Below, piece by piece: positions 35,031-45,440 of a DNA stretch of 64,000 bases. Position 1 is the stretch's first letter, and every line of letters starts with the position of its first letter. Source of the stretch: Streptomyces phaeofaciens. GTDB lineage: Bacteria > Actinomycetota > Actinomycetes > Streptomycetales > Streptomycetaceae. The position numbers and the translations under genes were made by a program. The DNA is taken from NCBI RefSeq assembly GCF_014648915.1, contig NZ_BMSA01000022.1:62001-126000 (forward strand). The letters run 5' to 3'. Below the pieces are notes generated by a model. That model ran no database searches and was not told the DNA's origin. It was given only the letters and a program-made list of their open reading frames with translations.

Positions 35031-36002
35031 ATGAGCCGCACCTCCCGCAGGACCATGCTGCTGGCCGTCCCGGCCGCCGTGCTCCTCGCGCTGACCCCCA
35101 CCACCGCCTCCGCCTACCCCAACCCCGGCACGGTGACCGGATCCACCGTGGTCCACGACCCGACGATGATCCGCACCTCCGCCGGCCGCTATCTCCTCTA
35201 CGCCACCGGAGGCGGCCTCTCCCACCGCACCTCCACCGACCGGATCGCGTTCACCGCCGGCGGCGACGCCTTCTCGACGAAGCCGGGCTGGTGGTCGTCG
35301 TACGGCGCCACCGAGGCCTGGGCGCCGGACATCTCCTACCAGGGCGGCAAGTACCTCATGTACTACGCCGTCTCGACCTTCGGCTCCAACAAGTCGGCCA
35401 TCGGACTGGCCGGTTCGAGCACAGGCCTTCCCGGCTCCTGGACCGACTACGGCACCGTCTACACCTCCACCACCTCCAGCGACTACAACGCCATCGACCC
35501 CAACCTCTTCGTCGACGACGACGGCAAGTGGTGGCTGTCGTTCGGAAGCTGGTGGACCGGGCTGAAGATGATCCGGATCGACCCCGCCACCGGCAAGCAG
35601 CTGTCGGGCGACGCCACCCGCTACGCCCTCGCCTCCCGCCCCACCGGGACGAAGGCCGTCGAAGCGCCCTTCGTCGTCAAGCGCAACGGCTACTACTACC
35701 TCTTCGCCTCGTACGACACCTGCTGCGCCGGCACCGGCTCCACCTACAAGGTCAAGGTCGGCCGCGCCACCGCCGTCACCGGGCCGTACTACGACAAGAA
35801 CGGCGTGGCGATGACGAACAACGGGGGCACAGCGGTCCTGGAGTCGCACGGCCGCTACATCGGCCCCGGCGGCCAGTCGATCATGAAGGACGCCGACGGC
35901 GACCTGATCGTCTACCACTACTACGACGGCAACGACAACGGCACCCCCAAGCTCGGCATCAACCTGCTGAGCTGGAGCACCGGTTGGCCGGTGGCGTACT
36001 GA
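35031..36002 (+). CDS. Secreted GH43 arabinan endo-1,5-alpha-L-arabinosidase (second)
   Basis: 323 residues from ATG 35031, seven bases after GAAGGAG. Signal peptide 1-28 (LLAVPAAVLLALTPTTASA). Catalytic Asp43 (VVHDPTM), Asp156 (NAIDPNL) and Glu211 (VEAPFVV), plus the ASYDTCCAG Cys pair. It is a close relative of the GH43 at 23968 but stands alone with its own copy of the same promoter and operator. It probably supplies arabinan breakdown products together with the first enzyme; distinct chain-length preferences are possible. It is followed by a perfect 15-bp hairpin. Confidence 0.92.
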   Translation: MSRTSRRTMLLAVPAAVLLALTPTTASAYPNPGTVTGSTVVHDPTMIRTSAGRYLLYATGGGLSHRTSTDRIAFTAGGDAFSTKPGWWSSYGATEAWAPDISYQGGKYLMYYAVSTFGSNKSAIGLAGSSTGLPGSWTDYGTVYTSTTSSDYNAIDPNLFVDDDGKWWLSFGSWWTGLKMIRIDPATGKQLSGDATRYALASRPTGTKAVEAPFVVKRNGYYYLFASYDTCCAGTGSTYKVKVGRATAVTGPYYDKNGVAMTNNGGTAVLESHGRYIGPGGQSIMKDADGDLIVYHYYDGNDNGTPKLGINLLSWSTGWPVAY

Positions 36003-36023
36003 AGGAGGCCGTCCGGCGGACGC

Positions 36024-36066
36024 ACGACGTCCCCGGCCCGACCACGTGCCAGGCCGGGGACGTCGT
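36024..36066. terminator. Hairpin terminator after the second GH43 gene
   Basis: ACGACGTCCCCGGCC (36024-36038) pairs perfectly with GGCCGGGGACGTCGT (36052-36066), with a 13-nt loop. It separates the GH43 gene from the convergent aminotransferase gene and probably ends both transcripts. Confidence 0.85.
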
Positions 36067-36077
36067 CCGGGGAAGTC

Positions 36078-37784
36078 CTAGCCGGTCTGGCCCATGCCCG
36101 CCGCGTTCGGCCAGCTCTGGGCGTTGGGCCAGCCCGTGGCCGCCGCGGGGGCGAGACCGTTGGTGCCGCGGACCTGGGCGGCGGTGAGGCCGCCGCGGGC
36201 CGGGACGCCCGGCGGCGTCGGGCCGGGGGCGGCGGCCGGGGCCATCGCCTGCGGGGCGACGGGCGCCATCGCGGCCGGAGCCATGGCGGGAGCCATCGCG
36301 GCGGGGGTCATCGCCGCCGGGGCCATGGCGGGGGCCATCGCGGCGGGAGCCATGGCGGCGGGCGCCATCGCCGGGGCCGGGGCGGGAATCGGTGCCGGCG
36401 CCGGGGTCGGCATGGACTGCGGGAAGACCTGGGCCGCGGCGGGCAGCGGCATCCCGGAGCCCTGGGACGGGTGCGCCTGCGCCGCGGCGGGCGCGGGCAT
36501 CGGCATGCCGGGCGCGACCGGGGCCGCGGCCGGTCCCGACATGCCGACGGCCTGGGCGGCCAGGTTCTGCATCCCGGCCCCGTTGGTGGCCTCCACCAGC
36601 CGGTCCACGGCCGCCGTACCCGAGCTGTAGCCGAACCCGGCCGCCAGCTCGGGCACGGCGGCTCCCCTCCTGGTCCCGTAGAGCACCTGTTCCAGGCCGG
36701 ACACCAGGCGACGCACGTCCACCTGGGGGCGCACCACGAGCCGCAGGAAGCGGCTGGAGGAGCCGATCTTGTTGCCGCACTCACGGACCAGGATCCGGTG
36801 CTCGGTGAGCAGCCGGTCCCGGACCACGGTCCCCTCCGCGCCGACGGGAAGGCGCACGAAGAGGAAGTTGCCCTGCGAGGGGTAGACGGTGAGGCCGGGC
36901 AGCGCGGAGAGCTGGCTGGCCATCTCCAGCCGGTCCCGGCGCACCTGCATCAGGCTCTGCGCGTACTCGGGGCCGTGCTCCTTCAGCATGAACACCACGT
37001 ACTCGGCGAAGGCGTTGAGGTTCCACTTCGGCAGCATCGAGCGGACCCGGCCGGCCAGCGAGGGGTTCGCCACCATGTAGCCGAAGCGGATGCCGTGCAG
37101 ACCGAAGTTCTTGCCGAGGCTGCGCAGCACGATGACGTTCGGCCGGATCATCGCCTCCTGCACGACGCTCGGCTCCTGCTCGGCGTCCGCGAACTCCAGG
37201 AACGACTCGTCGATGACGATCAGGTCCAGGTCGGCCATGGCGTCCATGAACTGCACGAGCGCGTGCTTGTGCAGGAAGCCGCCGTCGGGGTTGTTCGGGT
37301 TGCAGATGACGGCGACCCTGGTGCCGCGGGTCCGGATGAACTCGGCGTACTGCGCGAGGTCCAGGGCGAAGCCGCTGGACTCCTGGAGCGGGAACATGTC
37401 GACCCGCTTGCCGGTCTCCATGGGCTGGTCGGTCCAGCGGCCGAAGGTGGGGACGGGGATGGCGAGGGACTCGCGGACCAGCAGGTGGTCGATCCAGGTG
37501 ATCAGTTCGGTCGAGCCGTTGCCCATCGCCACGGCCTGCGGCGGGAGCTGGAGCAGGTTGCAGAGCTCGGCCGTGATCGTGTCGGCGCCGCTCGGGTAGT
37601 ACGTGATGATGTCGCGGAACCGGACCGACATCTCGTCGAACATCGCCGGCGTCGGGAAGTACGGGTTGCACGGGATACAGAAGTCCACCGGCCCGGTGCC
37701 CTCGCCGCCTTCTCGCGTCAGCGCCGCCATCGACGGGCTGTGCGCCGCCGTGCTGCGGAACAACGAGGTGACGTTGTCGGCCAT
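36078..37784 (-). CDS. PLP-dependent class I/II aminotransferase with long Ala/Met/Pro tail
   Basis: 568 residues from ATG 37784, four bases after GGAGG. Residues 1-375 are a histidinol-phosphate-aminotransferase-like fold-type I enzyme. Features include Asn163 in CNPNNPDGG, Asp192 in VIDESF, the PLP lysine Lys225 in RSLGKNFGLHG, and Arg348 near FLRLVV for the substrate carboxylate. The tail of ~195 residues is unusual. It has repeats of APAAMAPAMAPAAM type, encoded at about 36240-36385, and ends in GWPNAQSWPNAAGMGQTG. The tail is not part of the catalytic fold. The substrate is unknown and there are no co-transcribed genes. Confidence 0.87.
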   Translation of the reverse strand: MADNVTSLFRSTAAHSPSMAALTREGGEGTGPVDFCIPCNPYFPTPAMFDEMSVRFRDIITYYPSGADTITAELCNLLQLPPQAVAMGNGSTELITWIDHLLVRESLAIPVPTFGRWTDQPMETGKRVDMFPLQESSGFALDLAQYAEFIRTRGTRVAVICNPNNPDGGFLHKHALVQFMDAMADLDLIVIDESFLEFADAEQEPSVVQEAMIRPNVIVLRSLGKNFGLHGIRFGYMVANPSLAGRVRSMLPKWNLNAFAEYVVFMLKEHGPEYAQSLMQVRRDRLEMASQLSALPGLTVYPSQGNFLFVRLPVGAEGTVVRDRLLTEHRILVRECGNKIGSSSRFLRLVVRPQVDVRRLVSGLEQVLYGTRRGAAVPELAAGFGYSSGTAAVDRLVEATNGAGMQNLAAQAVGMSGPAAAPVAPGMPMPAPAAAQAHPSQGSGMPLPAAAQVFPQSMPTPAPAPIPAPAPAMAPAAMAPAAMAPAMAPAAMTPAAMAPAMAPAAMAPVAPQAMAPAAAPGPTPPGVPARGGLTAAQVRGTNGLAPAAATGWPNAQSWPNAAGMGQTG

Positions 37785-37927
37785 GGAACCTCCGTATGGG
37801 GCGGGCCCGGTGGGGACGTCCGGGCCCGTCGTCTCTGGGGTGGCCCGCGCGGGGGAGCGCGGGCCGCTCTTACATACGGAGGTGTGAGTGACGCCGTTCA
37901 ACAGGTGTGAAAAAAATGTGAGTTACG

Positions 37928-37965
37928 GAACCGGGGGCCCGTGTTTGACATCGGGCCCCCGGTTC
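37928..37965 (-). terminator. Intrinsic terminator of the sugar importer/galM operon
   Basis: GAACCGGGGGCCC (37928-37940) pairs with GGGCCCCCGGTTC (37953-37965). On the minus strand the stem is followed within about a dozen bases by a run of seven T (complement of AAAAAAA at 37909-37915). This is one of few Rho-independent-like terminators with a T-run here. It lies 21 bp past the galM stop. Confidence 0.85.
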
Positions 37966-37985
37966 ACCGTCACGCCGGTGCGTGG

Positions 37986-39140
37986 TCAGGCGTCGAACGA
38001 GTGGATCGTCGTGGTCCGGTACGTCTGACCGGGCCGCAGCGTGGTCGACGGGAAGGACGGCTTGTTCGGCGAGTCCGGGAAGTGCTGGGTCTCCAGGCAG
38101 AGGGCGTCGCCCTGGCGGTAGATGTGGCCGCCGGTGCCGACGAGGGTGCCGTCGAGGAAGTTGCCGGAGTAGAACTGGAGACCGGGCTCGGTGGTGGAGA
38201 TCTTCAGGGTGCGGCCGGAGGACGGGTCGCGCAGGGTCGCCACCTGGACGGGCCTGGCCGTCACGCCCTTGTCGAGGACCCAGTTGTGGTCGATGCCCTT
38301 GCCGTACAGCAGCTGCTGGTTCGCGACGCGGATGTCGCGGCCGATCTCCTTGGTCCTGCGGAAGTCGAAGGGGGTGCCCGCGACCTTCGCCAGCTCGCCC
38401 GTGGGGATCAGCCCCGAGTCGACCGGCGTGTAGCGGGCGGCGGCGATCGACAGCTCGTGGTCGTAGATCGAACCGCTGCCCTCGCCGGCCAGGTTCCAGT
38501 ACACATGGCTGGTCAGGTTGACGACCGTGGCCTTGTCGGTGGTCGCCGCGTAGTCGACGCGCCAGTCGCCGTGCCGGGTGAGGGTGTACGTGACCTTCAC
38601 CTTGAGCGTGCCCGGGTAGCCCATCTCCCCGTCGATGCTCGTGTAGTACAGGTACAGACCGACGTCCGAGCCCTTCACGAACGGCTCGACGTCCCACACC
38701 CGCTTGTCGAAGCCCTGGGCGCCGCCGTGCAGGCTGTTCGCGCCGTCGTTGACGTTGACCTGGTAGGCCTTGCCGTCGAGGGAGAACTGGCCCTTGCCGA
38801 TGCGGTTGCCGTAGCGGCCGATCAGCGCGCCGAAGTACGGGGTCTTGGCGACGTAGTCCTCGATGTTGTCGAAACCGAGGGAGACGTTCTTGTAGCGGCC
38901 GTGGCGGTCGGGGATCTCCAGGGACTGGACGACACCGCCCCAGGAGAGGACCTTGAGCCGCGTGCCGCCGTTGGCCAGCGACCAGATGTGGACCTTCGTG
39001 CCGTCGGCGAGCTTGCCGAAGAGCTTCTTCGACGGCGTCCGGCCGCCGGTGGAGGCCTCGGCGGTGGTCGAGCCGAGGGTGGTCGCGGCGAGTCCCGCCG
39101 CCGCGGCGCCCGCGATCATCGTGCGTCTGTTCAGTTCCAT
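37986..39140 (-). CDS. galM: Aldose 1-epimerase (mutarotase), Tat-exported
   Basis: 384 residues from ATG 39140 (RBS GGGAG). The N-terminal NRRTMIAGAAAAGLAATTLG is a twin-arginine leader, which is unusual because most GalM enzymes are cytosolic. The catalytic histidines are His138 (NSLHGG) and His212 (TSHVYWNLAG); the catalytic Glu is in LETQHFPDSPNKP. The protein interconverts alpha and beta anomers of aldoses. Placed at the 3' end of the ChvE-type importer operon, an exported mutarotase could provide the anomer preferred by the binding protein. It is separated from the permease gene by a hairpin that may lower its expression. Confidence 0.9.
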   Translation of the reverse strand: MELNRRTMIAGAAAAGLAATTLGSTTAEASTGGRTPSKKLFGKLADGTKVHIWSLANGGTRLKVLSWGGVVQSLEIPDRHGRYKNVSLGFDNIEDYVAKTPYFGALIGRYGNRIGKGQFSLDGKAYQVNVNDGANSLHGGAQGFDKRVWDVEPFVKGSDVGLYLYYTSIDGEMGYPGTLKVKVTYTLTRHGDWRVDYAATTDKATVVNLTSHVYWNLAGEGSGSIYDHELSIAAARYTPVDSGLIPTGELAKVAGTPFDFRRTKEIGRDIRVANQQLLYGKGIDHNWVLDKGVTARPVQVATLRDPSSGRTLKISTTEPGLQFYSGNFLDGTLVGTGGHIYRQGDALCLETQHFPDSPNKPSFPSTTLRPGQTYRTTTIHSFDA

Positions 39141-39161
39141 GTGCGGCTCCCTCTAGAAGGG

Positions 39162-39191
39162 TCAGGCCCCGCCTTTCCGGGCGGGGCCTGA
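39162..39191 (-). terminator. Hairpin between permease and galM genes
   Basis: TCAGGCCCCGCC (39162-39173) pairs perfectly with GGCGGGGCCTGA (39180-39191), with a 6-nt loop. It starts 8 bp after the permease stop and ends 21 bp before galM. It probably acts as a partial terminator or mRNA stabiliser that separates importer from mutarotase expression. Confidence 0.75.
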
Positions 39192-39198
39192 AGCTGAC

Positions 39199-40439
39199 TT
39201 ACGAACCGGACTTGCGCTTGTTCCACACGTCGAACCCGACCGCGGCCAACAGGGCCATGCCCTTGATGACCTGCTGCCAGTCGGTGCCGACGCTGAGGAG
39301 GTTCATGCCGTTGTTCAGCACACCGAGGACGAGACCACCGATGATCGCGCCGAGGACGGTACCCACACCGCCGCTCATGGACGCGCCACCGATGAACGAC
39401 GAGGCGATCGCCTCGAGTTCGAAGTTCAGGCCCGCCTTCGGCGAGGCCGCGTTCAGACGGGCTGCGACGACCAGACCCGCCAGGGCCGCGAGCACGCCCA
39501 TGTTCAGGAAGACCAGGAAGGTGACCTTCTTGTCCTTGACGCCGGACAGCTTGGCCGCCGGCAGGTTGCCGCCGATCGCGTAGATGTGACGGCCGAAGAC
39601 GGCGTTGCGCATGACGTAGCCGTAGCCGACCACCAGCGCGCCGAGGATCAGCAGCACGATCGGCGCGCCCTTGTAGCTGGCGAGCAGCATGGTGACGGTG
39701 AGGATCGCGGCGACGATCGCGACGAGCTTGAGGAGGAAGAGGTTGCGCGGCGCCACGTCCAGCGAGAACTCCTGCTGGCGCTTGCGGTCCCGGATCTCCT
39801 GGAGCACCACGAAGACGATCAGGACGATGCCCAGCAGCAGCGTGATGTTGTGGTAGTTCGTCTCGGGGCCGGCCTCGGGCAGGAAGCCGTTGCCCATCTT
39901 CTGGAGGCCGTCCGGGAACGGGCCGAGGGTCTGGCCCTCCAGCAGGATCTCCGTCAGACCGCGGAAGAGCAGCATGCCCGCGAGGGTGACGATGAAGGAC
40001 GGTATCCCCAGATAGGCGATCAGGAAGCCCTGCACCGAGCCGGCGACCGCGCCCACGAGCAGACACAGGAACAGCGCGACGGGCCACGCGATGTCGTGCT
40101 GGACGGTGAGGACGGCCGCGAAGGCTCCGACGAACGCGGTGAGCGAACCGACCGAGAGGTCGATATGGCCCGCGATGATCACCAGCATCATGCCGATCGC
40201 GAGGATCAGGATGTAGCTGTTCTGGAGCACCAGGTTGGAGACGTTGCGCGGCAGCAGCAGGTCACCGTCGGTCCACACCTGGAACAGGACGACGATCAGA
40301 CCGAGCGCGATCAGCATGCCGTACTGGCGCATGTTGCGGCGCAGTCCGTCCAGCACCAGCTGGAACAGGTTGCCGTCGGCCGATCCGCCGCTCTTGCCGG
40401 GCGGCGCGGCGGCCGGGCTCTTGTCGGTCACATCGGTGC

Positions 40440-40443
<4 letters not shown>
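39199..40443 (-). CDS. mmsB: Multiple-monosaccharide ABC transporter permease (MmsB/XylH-type)
   Basis: 414 residues from ATG 40443, overlapping the ATPase stop (ATGA). About ten TM helices of the CUT2/BPD_transp_2 type are present, with motifs GHIDLSVGSLTAFVGA and GIPSFIVTLAGMLLFRG in the first half and NPNA-like GRHIYAIGGNLPAAKLSG in the second. The N-terminal ~35 residues are cytosolic and charged. It is the channel for monosaccharides bound by the ChvE-type lipoprotein. Likely substrates by family are L-arabinose, D-xylose, galactose and glucose; the neighbours suggest arabinose or a related sugar. Confidence 0.92.
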
Positions 40444-41990
<1,547 letters not shown>

Positions 41991-42022
41991 GGTCGTGCCT
42001 TCCAATCACTAGGTTCCGGCGG

Positions 42023-43129
42023 TTACTTGAGCTCGTCGGCGGTGTAGTAGCCGCCGTCCACCAGGACCTTCTCGTAGTTGGCCTTGTCGACGCTCACGGG
42101 CTGGAGCAGGTAGGCCGGGACGACCTTGGCGCCGTTGTCGTAGGTCTTGGTGTCGTTGGTCTCCGGCGTCTTGCCGTTGAGGGCCGCGTCCACCATGTTC
42201 GAGGCGACCTTGGCCAGTTCGCGGGTGTCCTTGTAGACGGTCATCGTCTGCTCGTCGGCGATGATCGACTTCACCGAGGCGAGCTCGGCGTCCTGGCCGG
42301 TGAGGACCGGCAGCGGCTTGCTCTTGGAGCCGTAGTCGTCCGACTTCAGCGCGGAGAGGATGCCGATGGAGATGCCGTCGTACGGCGAGAGGACCGCGTC
42401 GACCTTCTTGCTGGAGTACGACTTGGTGAGGATGTCGTCCATGCGCTTCTGGGCGGTGGCGCCGTCCCAGCGCAGGGTGGTGACCTGGGTGAGGCCGGTC
42501 TGGCCGGACTGGACGACGAGCTTCTTGCTGTCGATGTACGGCTGGAGCACGCTCATCGCGCCGTTGAAGAAGTACTTGGTGTTGTTGTCGTCGTTGGAGC
42601 CGGCGAACAGCTCGATGTTGAAGGGGCCCTTGCCACCCGCCAGGCCCAGCTTCTCGACGATGTAGTTGGCCTGGAGCTCGCCGACCTTGCTGTTGTCGAA
42701 GGACGCGTAGTAGTCGACGTTCTTCGTGCCGAGGATCAGGCGGTCGTAGGCGATGACCGGGATCTTGGCGTCGGCGGCCTGCTGGAGCACGTTGTTCAGG
42801 GACTTGTTGTCGATGGCGGCGACGATCAGCGCCTTGACGCCCTGCGTGATCAGGTTCTCGATCTGGGCGACCTGCTGGTCGGGGTCGTCCTCGCCGAAGA
42901 CCAGCTTGGTCTTGTAGCCCTTGGACTCCAGGTCCTTGACGACGTTGTTGCCGTCGGCGATCCAGCGCTCGGAGGACTTGGTCGGCATCGCGATGCCGAT
43001 GGTCCCGCCCTTGGCGCTGCCCTTGCTCTCCTCGCTTCCGCCTTCGCCGCTCTGGCCGCAGGCGGACAGGGTGAGGGCGAGGGAGGCGGCTCCGGCTATG
43101 GCGGCGAGTGCGGCTCTGCGGTTACGCAT
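42023..43129 (-). CDS. chvE: Multiple-monosaccharide-binding lipoprotein (ChvE-type)
   Basis: 368 residues from ATG 43129, eight bases after AAGGA; in-frame ATG codons at 43135 and 43138 sit too close to the ribosome site. The signal peptide ends in the lipobox LSAC at about residue 21. The mature part is a periplasmic-binding-protein I fold (GIAMPTKSSERWIADGNNVV; NLITQGVKALIVAAIDNKSL; VLTGQDAELASVKSIIADEQ), matching the ChvE branch. It captures monosaccharides for the MmsAB importer. The gene is the first of the transport operon; the 142-bp upstream gap should hold its promoter. Confidence 0.93.
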   Translation of the reverse strand: MRNRRAALAAIAGAASLALTLSACGQSGEGGSEESKGSAKGGTIGIAMPTKSSERWIADGNNVVKDLESKGYKTKLVFGEDDPDQQVAQIENLITQGVKALIVAAIDNKSLNNVLQQAADAKIPVIAYDRLILGTKNVDYYASFDNSKVGELQANYIVEKLGLAGGKGPFNIELFAGSNDDNNTKYFFNGAMSVLQPYIDSKKLVVQSGQTGLTQVTTLRWDGATAQKRMDDILTKSYSSKKVDAVLSPYDGISIGILSALKSDDYGSKSKPLPVLTGQDAELASVKSIIADEQTMTVYKDTRELAKVASNMVDAALNGKTPETNDTKTYDNGAKVVPAYLLQPVSVDKANYEKVLVDGGYYTADELK

Positions 43130-43271
43130 GATCATCATCCTTGATGTGTGTGCAGGGCTCGGTCTCGCGGTTCGAGGACGCTCCCGAGGGTGGCGCCGGG
43201 AAAGACCGAGAAGAGGTGTGTGGGATTCTGCGCGCCTGTGTGGGCTTCTGTGAAGCAGGGTTTCCGGAACG

Positions 43272-44243
43272 TTATGACCCGATGTCGAACCTGTTCAGTT
43301 CGCCGGGCAGGCGCGAGCCCAGTGGGGCCATGTCGCCGTCCGCGCCATGGCGCGCGAGCAGGTCCAGCGCGAGCCGTCCGCGCCGCACCCGCTCCTTGGC
43401 GGTGGACAGGGTCAGATCCCGCAGATGGTGCCCGTAGGGGTAGAGGCCGGGGGTCTTGGACAGGCCGAACTTGAGATACAGCGGTGCGCCGCGCCGGATC
43501 AGCTCGGCGACCTCGTACATCCGGATGTACCCGCCGAGATCGTCGGGGGCCTCGATGTACATGTCCATGGGGGCGCCGGAGACCCGGCGGATCTCGGTGA
43601 GGTGATCCAGCGTCAGATCGCTGGGCACATTGACCGAGTCGGCCCCGAGCCGCTCGTACACCGCGTACGAGGCCGGGTTCACGGGCCCGATGAGCGCCGA
43701 CACCTTCAGGGTCGTGTCGGCGGGGATGATGCCGGCCCGGCGCGCCCGGTGCAGCGTCCACAGCACGCCCTCGTCGGCGACGAGGAGGCATTTGACGCCC
43801 AGCTCCGTCGCCCGGACGGCGTCTTCGACGCATCCGGCGACCGCGTCGTGGCCGCGGGCGCGCAGCCCGCCGCCGCGTGAGTCGGTCCGGGTCGAGCCGC
43901 CGATGTCCCAGGTGCCGCGCGGGCCGGTGAACAGGCACAGCTCGATGTCCCGTTCACCGGTCGCCTCGACCATCTCGGTGATCTCGGCGTCGGTCAGCAT
44001 CCACACGCCGCTGCCCTGGCTGATCCGGTGGATCGGCACATCGAGCCGGGACGCCTCCTTCAGGATGACGGCCAGCGCTTCGGGACCCTCGCACGAAGGG
44101 ACCTCGGTGCGCCAGCGGCCGCCGCCCGGGAAGGTGTGGGCGGAGGCGTCGGCGGGATCGAGGGCGGGCGCGCCCAGTCCGAGGTCGGTGAGCGCCTGCT
44201 CACCGGGCCTGCGGGCTGCCGTGGCGGAAGCGTCGGTCGTCAC
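43272..44243 (-). CDS. Peptidase-U32-like TIM-barrel protein in the sugar-acid locus
   Basis: 323 residues from GTG 44243, seven bases after GAAGGA. An apparent longer N-terminus would read through the operator and was rejected. The barrel motifs (CLLVADEGVLWTLHRARRAG; VNVPSDLTLDHLTEIRR; MDMYIEAPDDLGG; LYLKFGLSKTPGLYPYG) resemble the U32/UbiU-like fold. The Cys cluster of UbiU-type iron-sulfur proteins is not evident. Its operator (44257-44271) is the same 14-mer seen at the IclR promoter, so it belongs to that sugar regulon. It may be an aldolase-like or unknown carbohydrate enzyme rather than a peptidase. The function is open. Confidence 0.65.
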   Translation of the reverse strand: MTTDASATAARRPGEQALTDLGLGAPALDPADASAHTFPGGGRWRTEVPSCEGPEALAVILKEASRLDVPIHRISQGSGVWMLTDAEITEMVEATGERDIELCLFTGPRGTWDIGGSTRTDSRGGGLRARGHDAVAGCVEDAVRATELGVKCLLVADEGVLWTLHRARRAGIIPADTTLKVSALIGPVNPASYAVYERLGADSVNVPSDLTLDHLTEIRRVSGAPMDMYIEAPDDLGGYIRMYEVAELIRRGAPLYLKFGLSKTPGLYPYGHHLRDLTLSTAKERVRRGRLALDLLARHGADGDMAPLGSRLPGELNRFDIGS

Positions 44244-44256
44244 AAGACTGTCCTTC

Positions 44257-44271
44257 GTGTTCGATATTTCG
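44257..44271. promoter_or_regulatory. IclR-type operator before the U32-like gene
   Basis: GTGTTCGATATTTCG (44257-44271). Its first 14 bases are identical to the complement of 11434-11447 in the IclR promoter. It lies 14-28 bp upstream of the GTG start, directly before the ribosome site, so a bound protein would block transcription. Confidence 0.7.
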
Positions 44272-44435
44272 GACGAGGTTCGCGGCTCAAGTCGTACGTG
44301 GCTCGGGATGTACGCCGGCACGGGGACTGTCAGGTCGCCCCCGTGCCGGCGTACGGCCAGGGTGTCTCCCGGCGTACGGGCCGGGAGGCCGGCGGGCGGG
44401 GAACCGGGGAGTCCGGTCGGGCCGCGCCGGGGTTC

Positions 44436-45440
44436 CTACGGCCGGAGCAGCACCTTGCCCACCTTCGGGTCACCGGAACCCACCAGCTCGATGGCCTCCG
44501 AGAACGCGGTCAGCGGCAGCTCGTGCGTGACCAGCGGTAGCGGATCCAGCAGCCCGGCGCCGAACACCCGCACGGTGTGCGACCAGGCGTCCGGCGGCGC
44601 CCCGAAGACGGTGTGCACCTCCAGCTGACGTACGACCAGATCCGTCGGGTCGAGCCCGTCGGCGCCCGGCGCCGGGATCCCGGTCAGCACCAGCCGTCCG
44701 CCGCGCCGCAACAGGGAGGCCGCGGTGCGCCCGGCGGACGCCGATCCGGCGGTCTCGATCACCACGTCGAAGTCGTCCGGCAGCTCCTGGTCCCGGGTGC
44801 GGAAGTCGGTGGCCCCGAACTGCCGGGACAGGGCCTCCCGGTCGTTGCGTGTCCCGACCACCAGCAGCTCCGCGGGGGAGCCCGCCCTCAGGAACTGGAC
44901 GGCGAACATGCCCAGGGTCCCGGTGCCCACGACGGCCACCCGCTCGCCCGGCAGCGCGTGCGCCTTCATCGCGGCGGCCGCGATACAGGCGGCGGGCTCC
45001 AGCAGGGCCGCCGCCGTGAGGTCGGCGTCCTCGGGGAGCATGTGCAGCAGCCGGGCCGGGAGGGTGAGGGTGGCGGCCATCGCCCCCGGCTGGGTGAAGC
45101 CGGTCTCCTCGTACCCGTCCGTGCACAGCGTGGTCTCGCCCGCGTGGCAGCGGTCGCAGACCTGGCAGTTGCGGAACCCCTCGCCGACGACCTTGCGGCC
45201 CACCAGCGAGGCGGGGACACCGGCGCCCACCCGCTGCACGGTGCCCGACCACTCATGGCCGGGGACGAGCGGATAGCGGACGTACCCCTCGGGCCGGTTG
45301 CCCTGGTACACCTCGCGGTCGCTGCCGCAGATGCCGACCGCGTGGACCCGGACGAGCGCCTCGCCGGGACCCGGCTCACGGGGCGTGTGCTCGGCGATCC
45401 GGTGCTCGCCGGGCGCCTCGACGACGACCGCGCCGCTCAC
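44436..45440 (-). CDS. Zinc-dependent medium-chain dehydrogenase (sugar/polyol type)
   Basis: 334 residues from GTG 45440, overlapping the dehydratase stop (GTGA). Catalytic zinc ligands Cys38 (GICGSD), His62 and Glu63 (PGHEWSG) are present. The structural-zinc cysteines are 92, 95, 98 and 106 (NCQVCDRCHAGETTLC). The Rossmann motif VAVVGTGTLGMFAVQFL binds NAD(P). Substrate class by family: polyols and sugars, or a sugar acid. Coupling to an aldonate dehydratase, and a regulon that also includes a lactonase, suggest oxidation of an aldose to its lactone or of a related acid. The exact sugar is unknown. Confidence 0.9.
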   Translation of the reverse strand: MSGAVVVEAPGEHRIAEHTPREPGPGEALVRVHAVGICGSDREVYQGNRPEGYVRYPLVPGHEWSGTVQRVGAGVPASLVGRKVVGEGFRNCQVCDRCHAGETTLCTDGYEETGFTQPGAMAATLTLPARLLHMLPEDADLTAAALLEPAACIAAAAMKAHALPGERVAVVGTGTLGMFAVQFLRAGSPAELLVVGTRNDREALSRQFGATDFRTRDQELPDDFDVVIETAGSASAGRTAASLLRRGGRLVLTGIPAPGADGLDPTDLVVRQLEVHTVFGAPPDAWSHTVRVFGAGLLDPLPLVTHELPLTAFSEAIELVGSGDPKVGKVLLRP

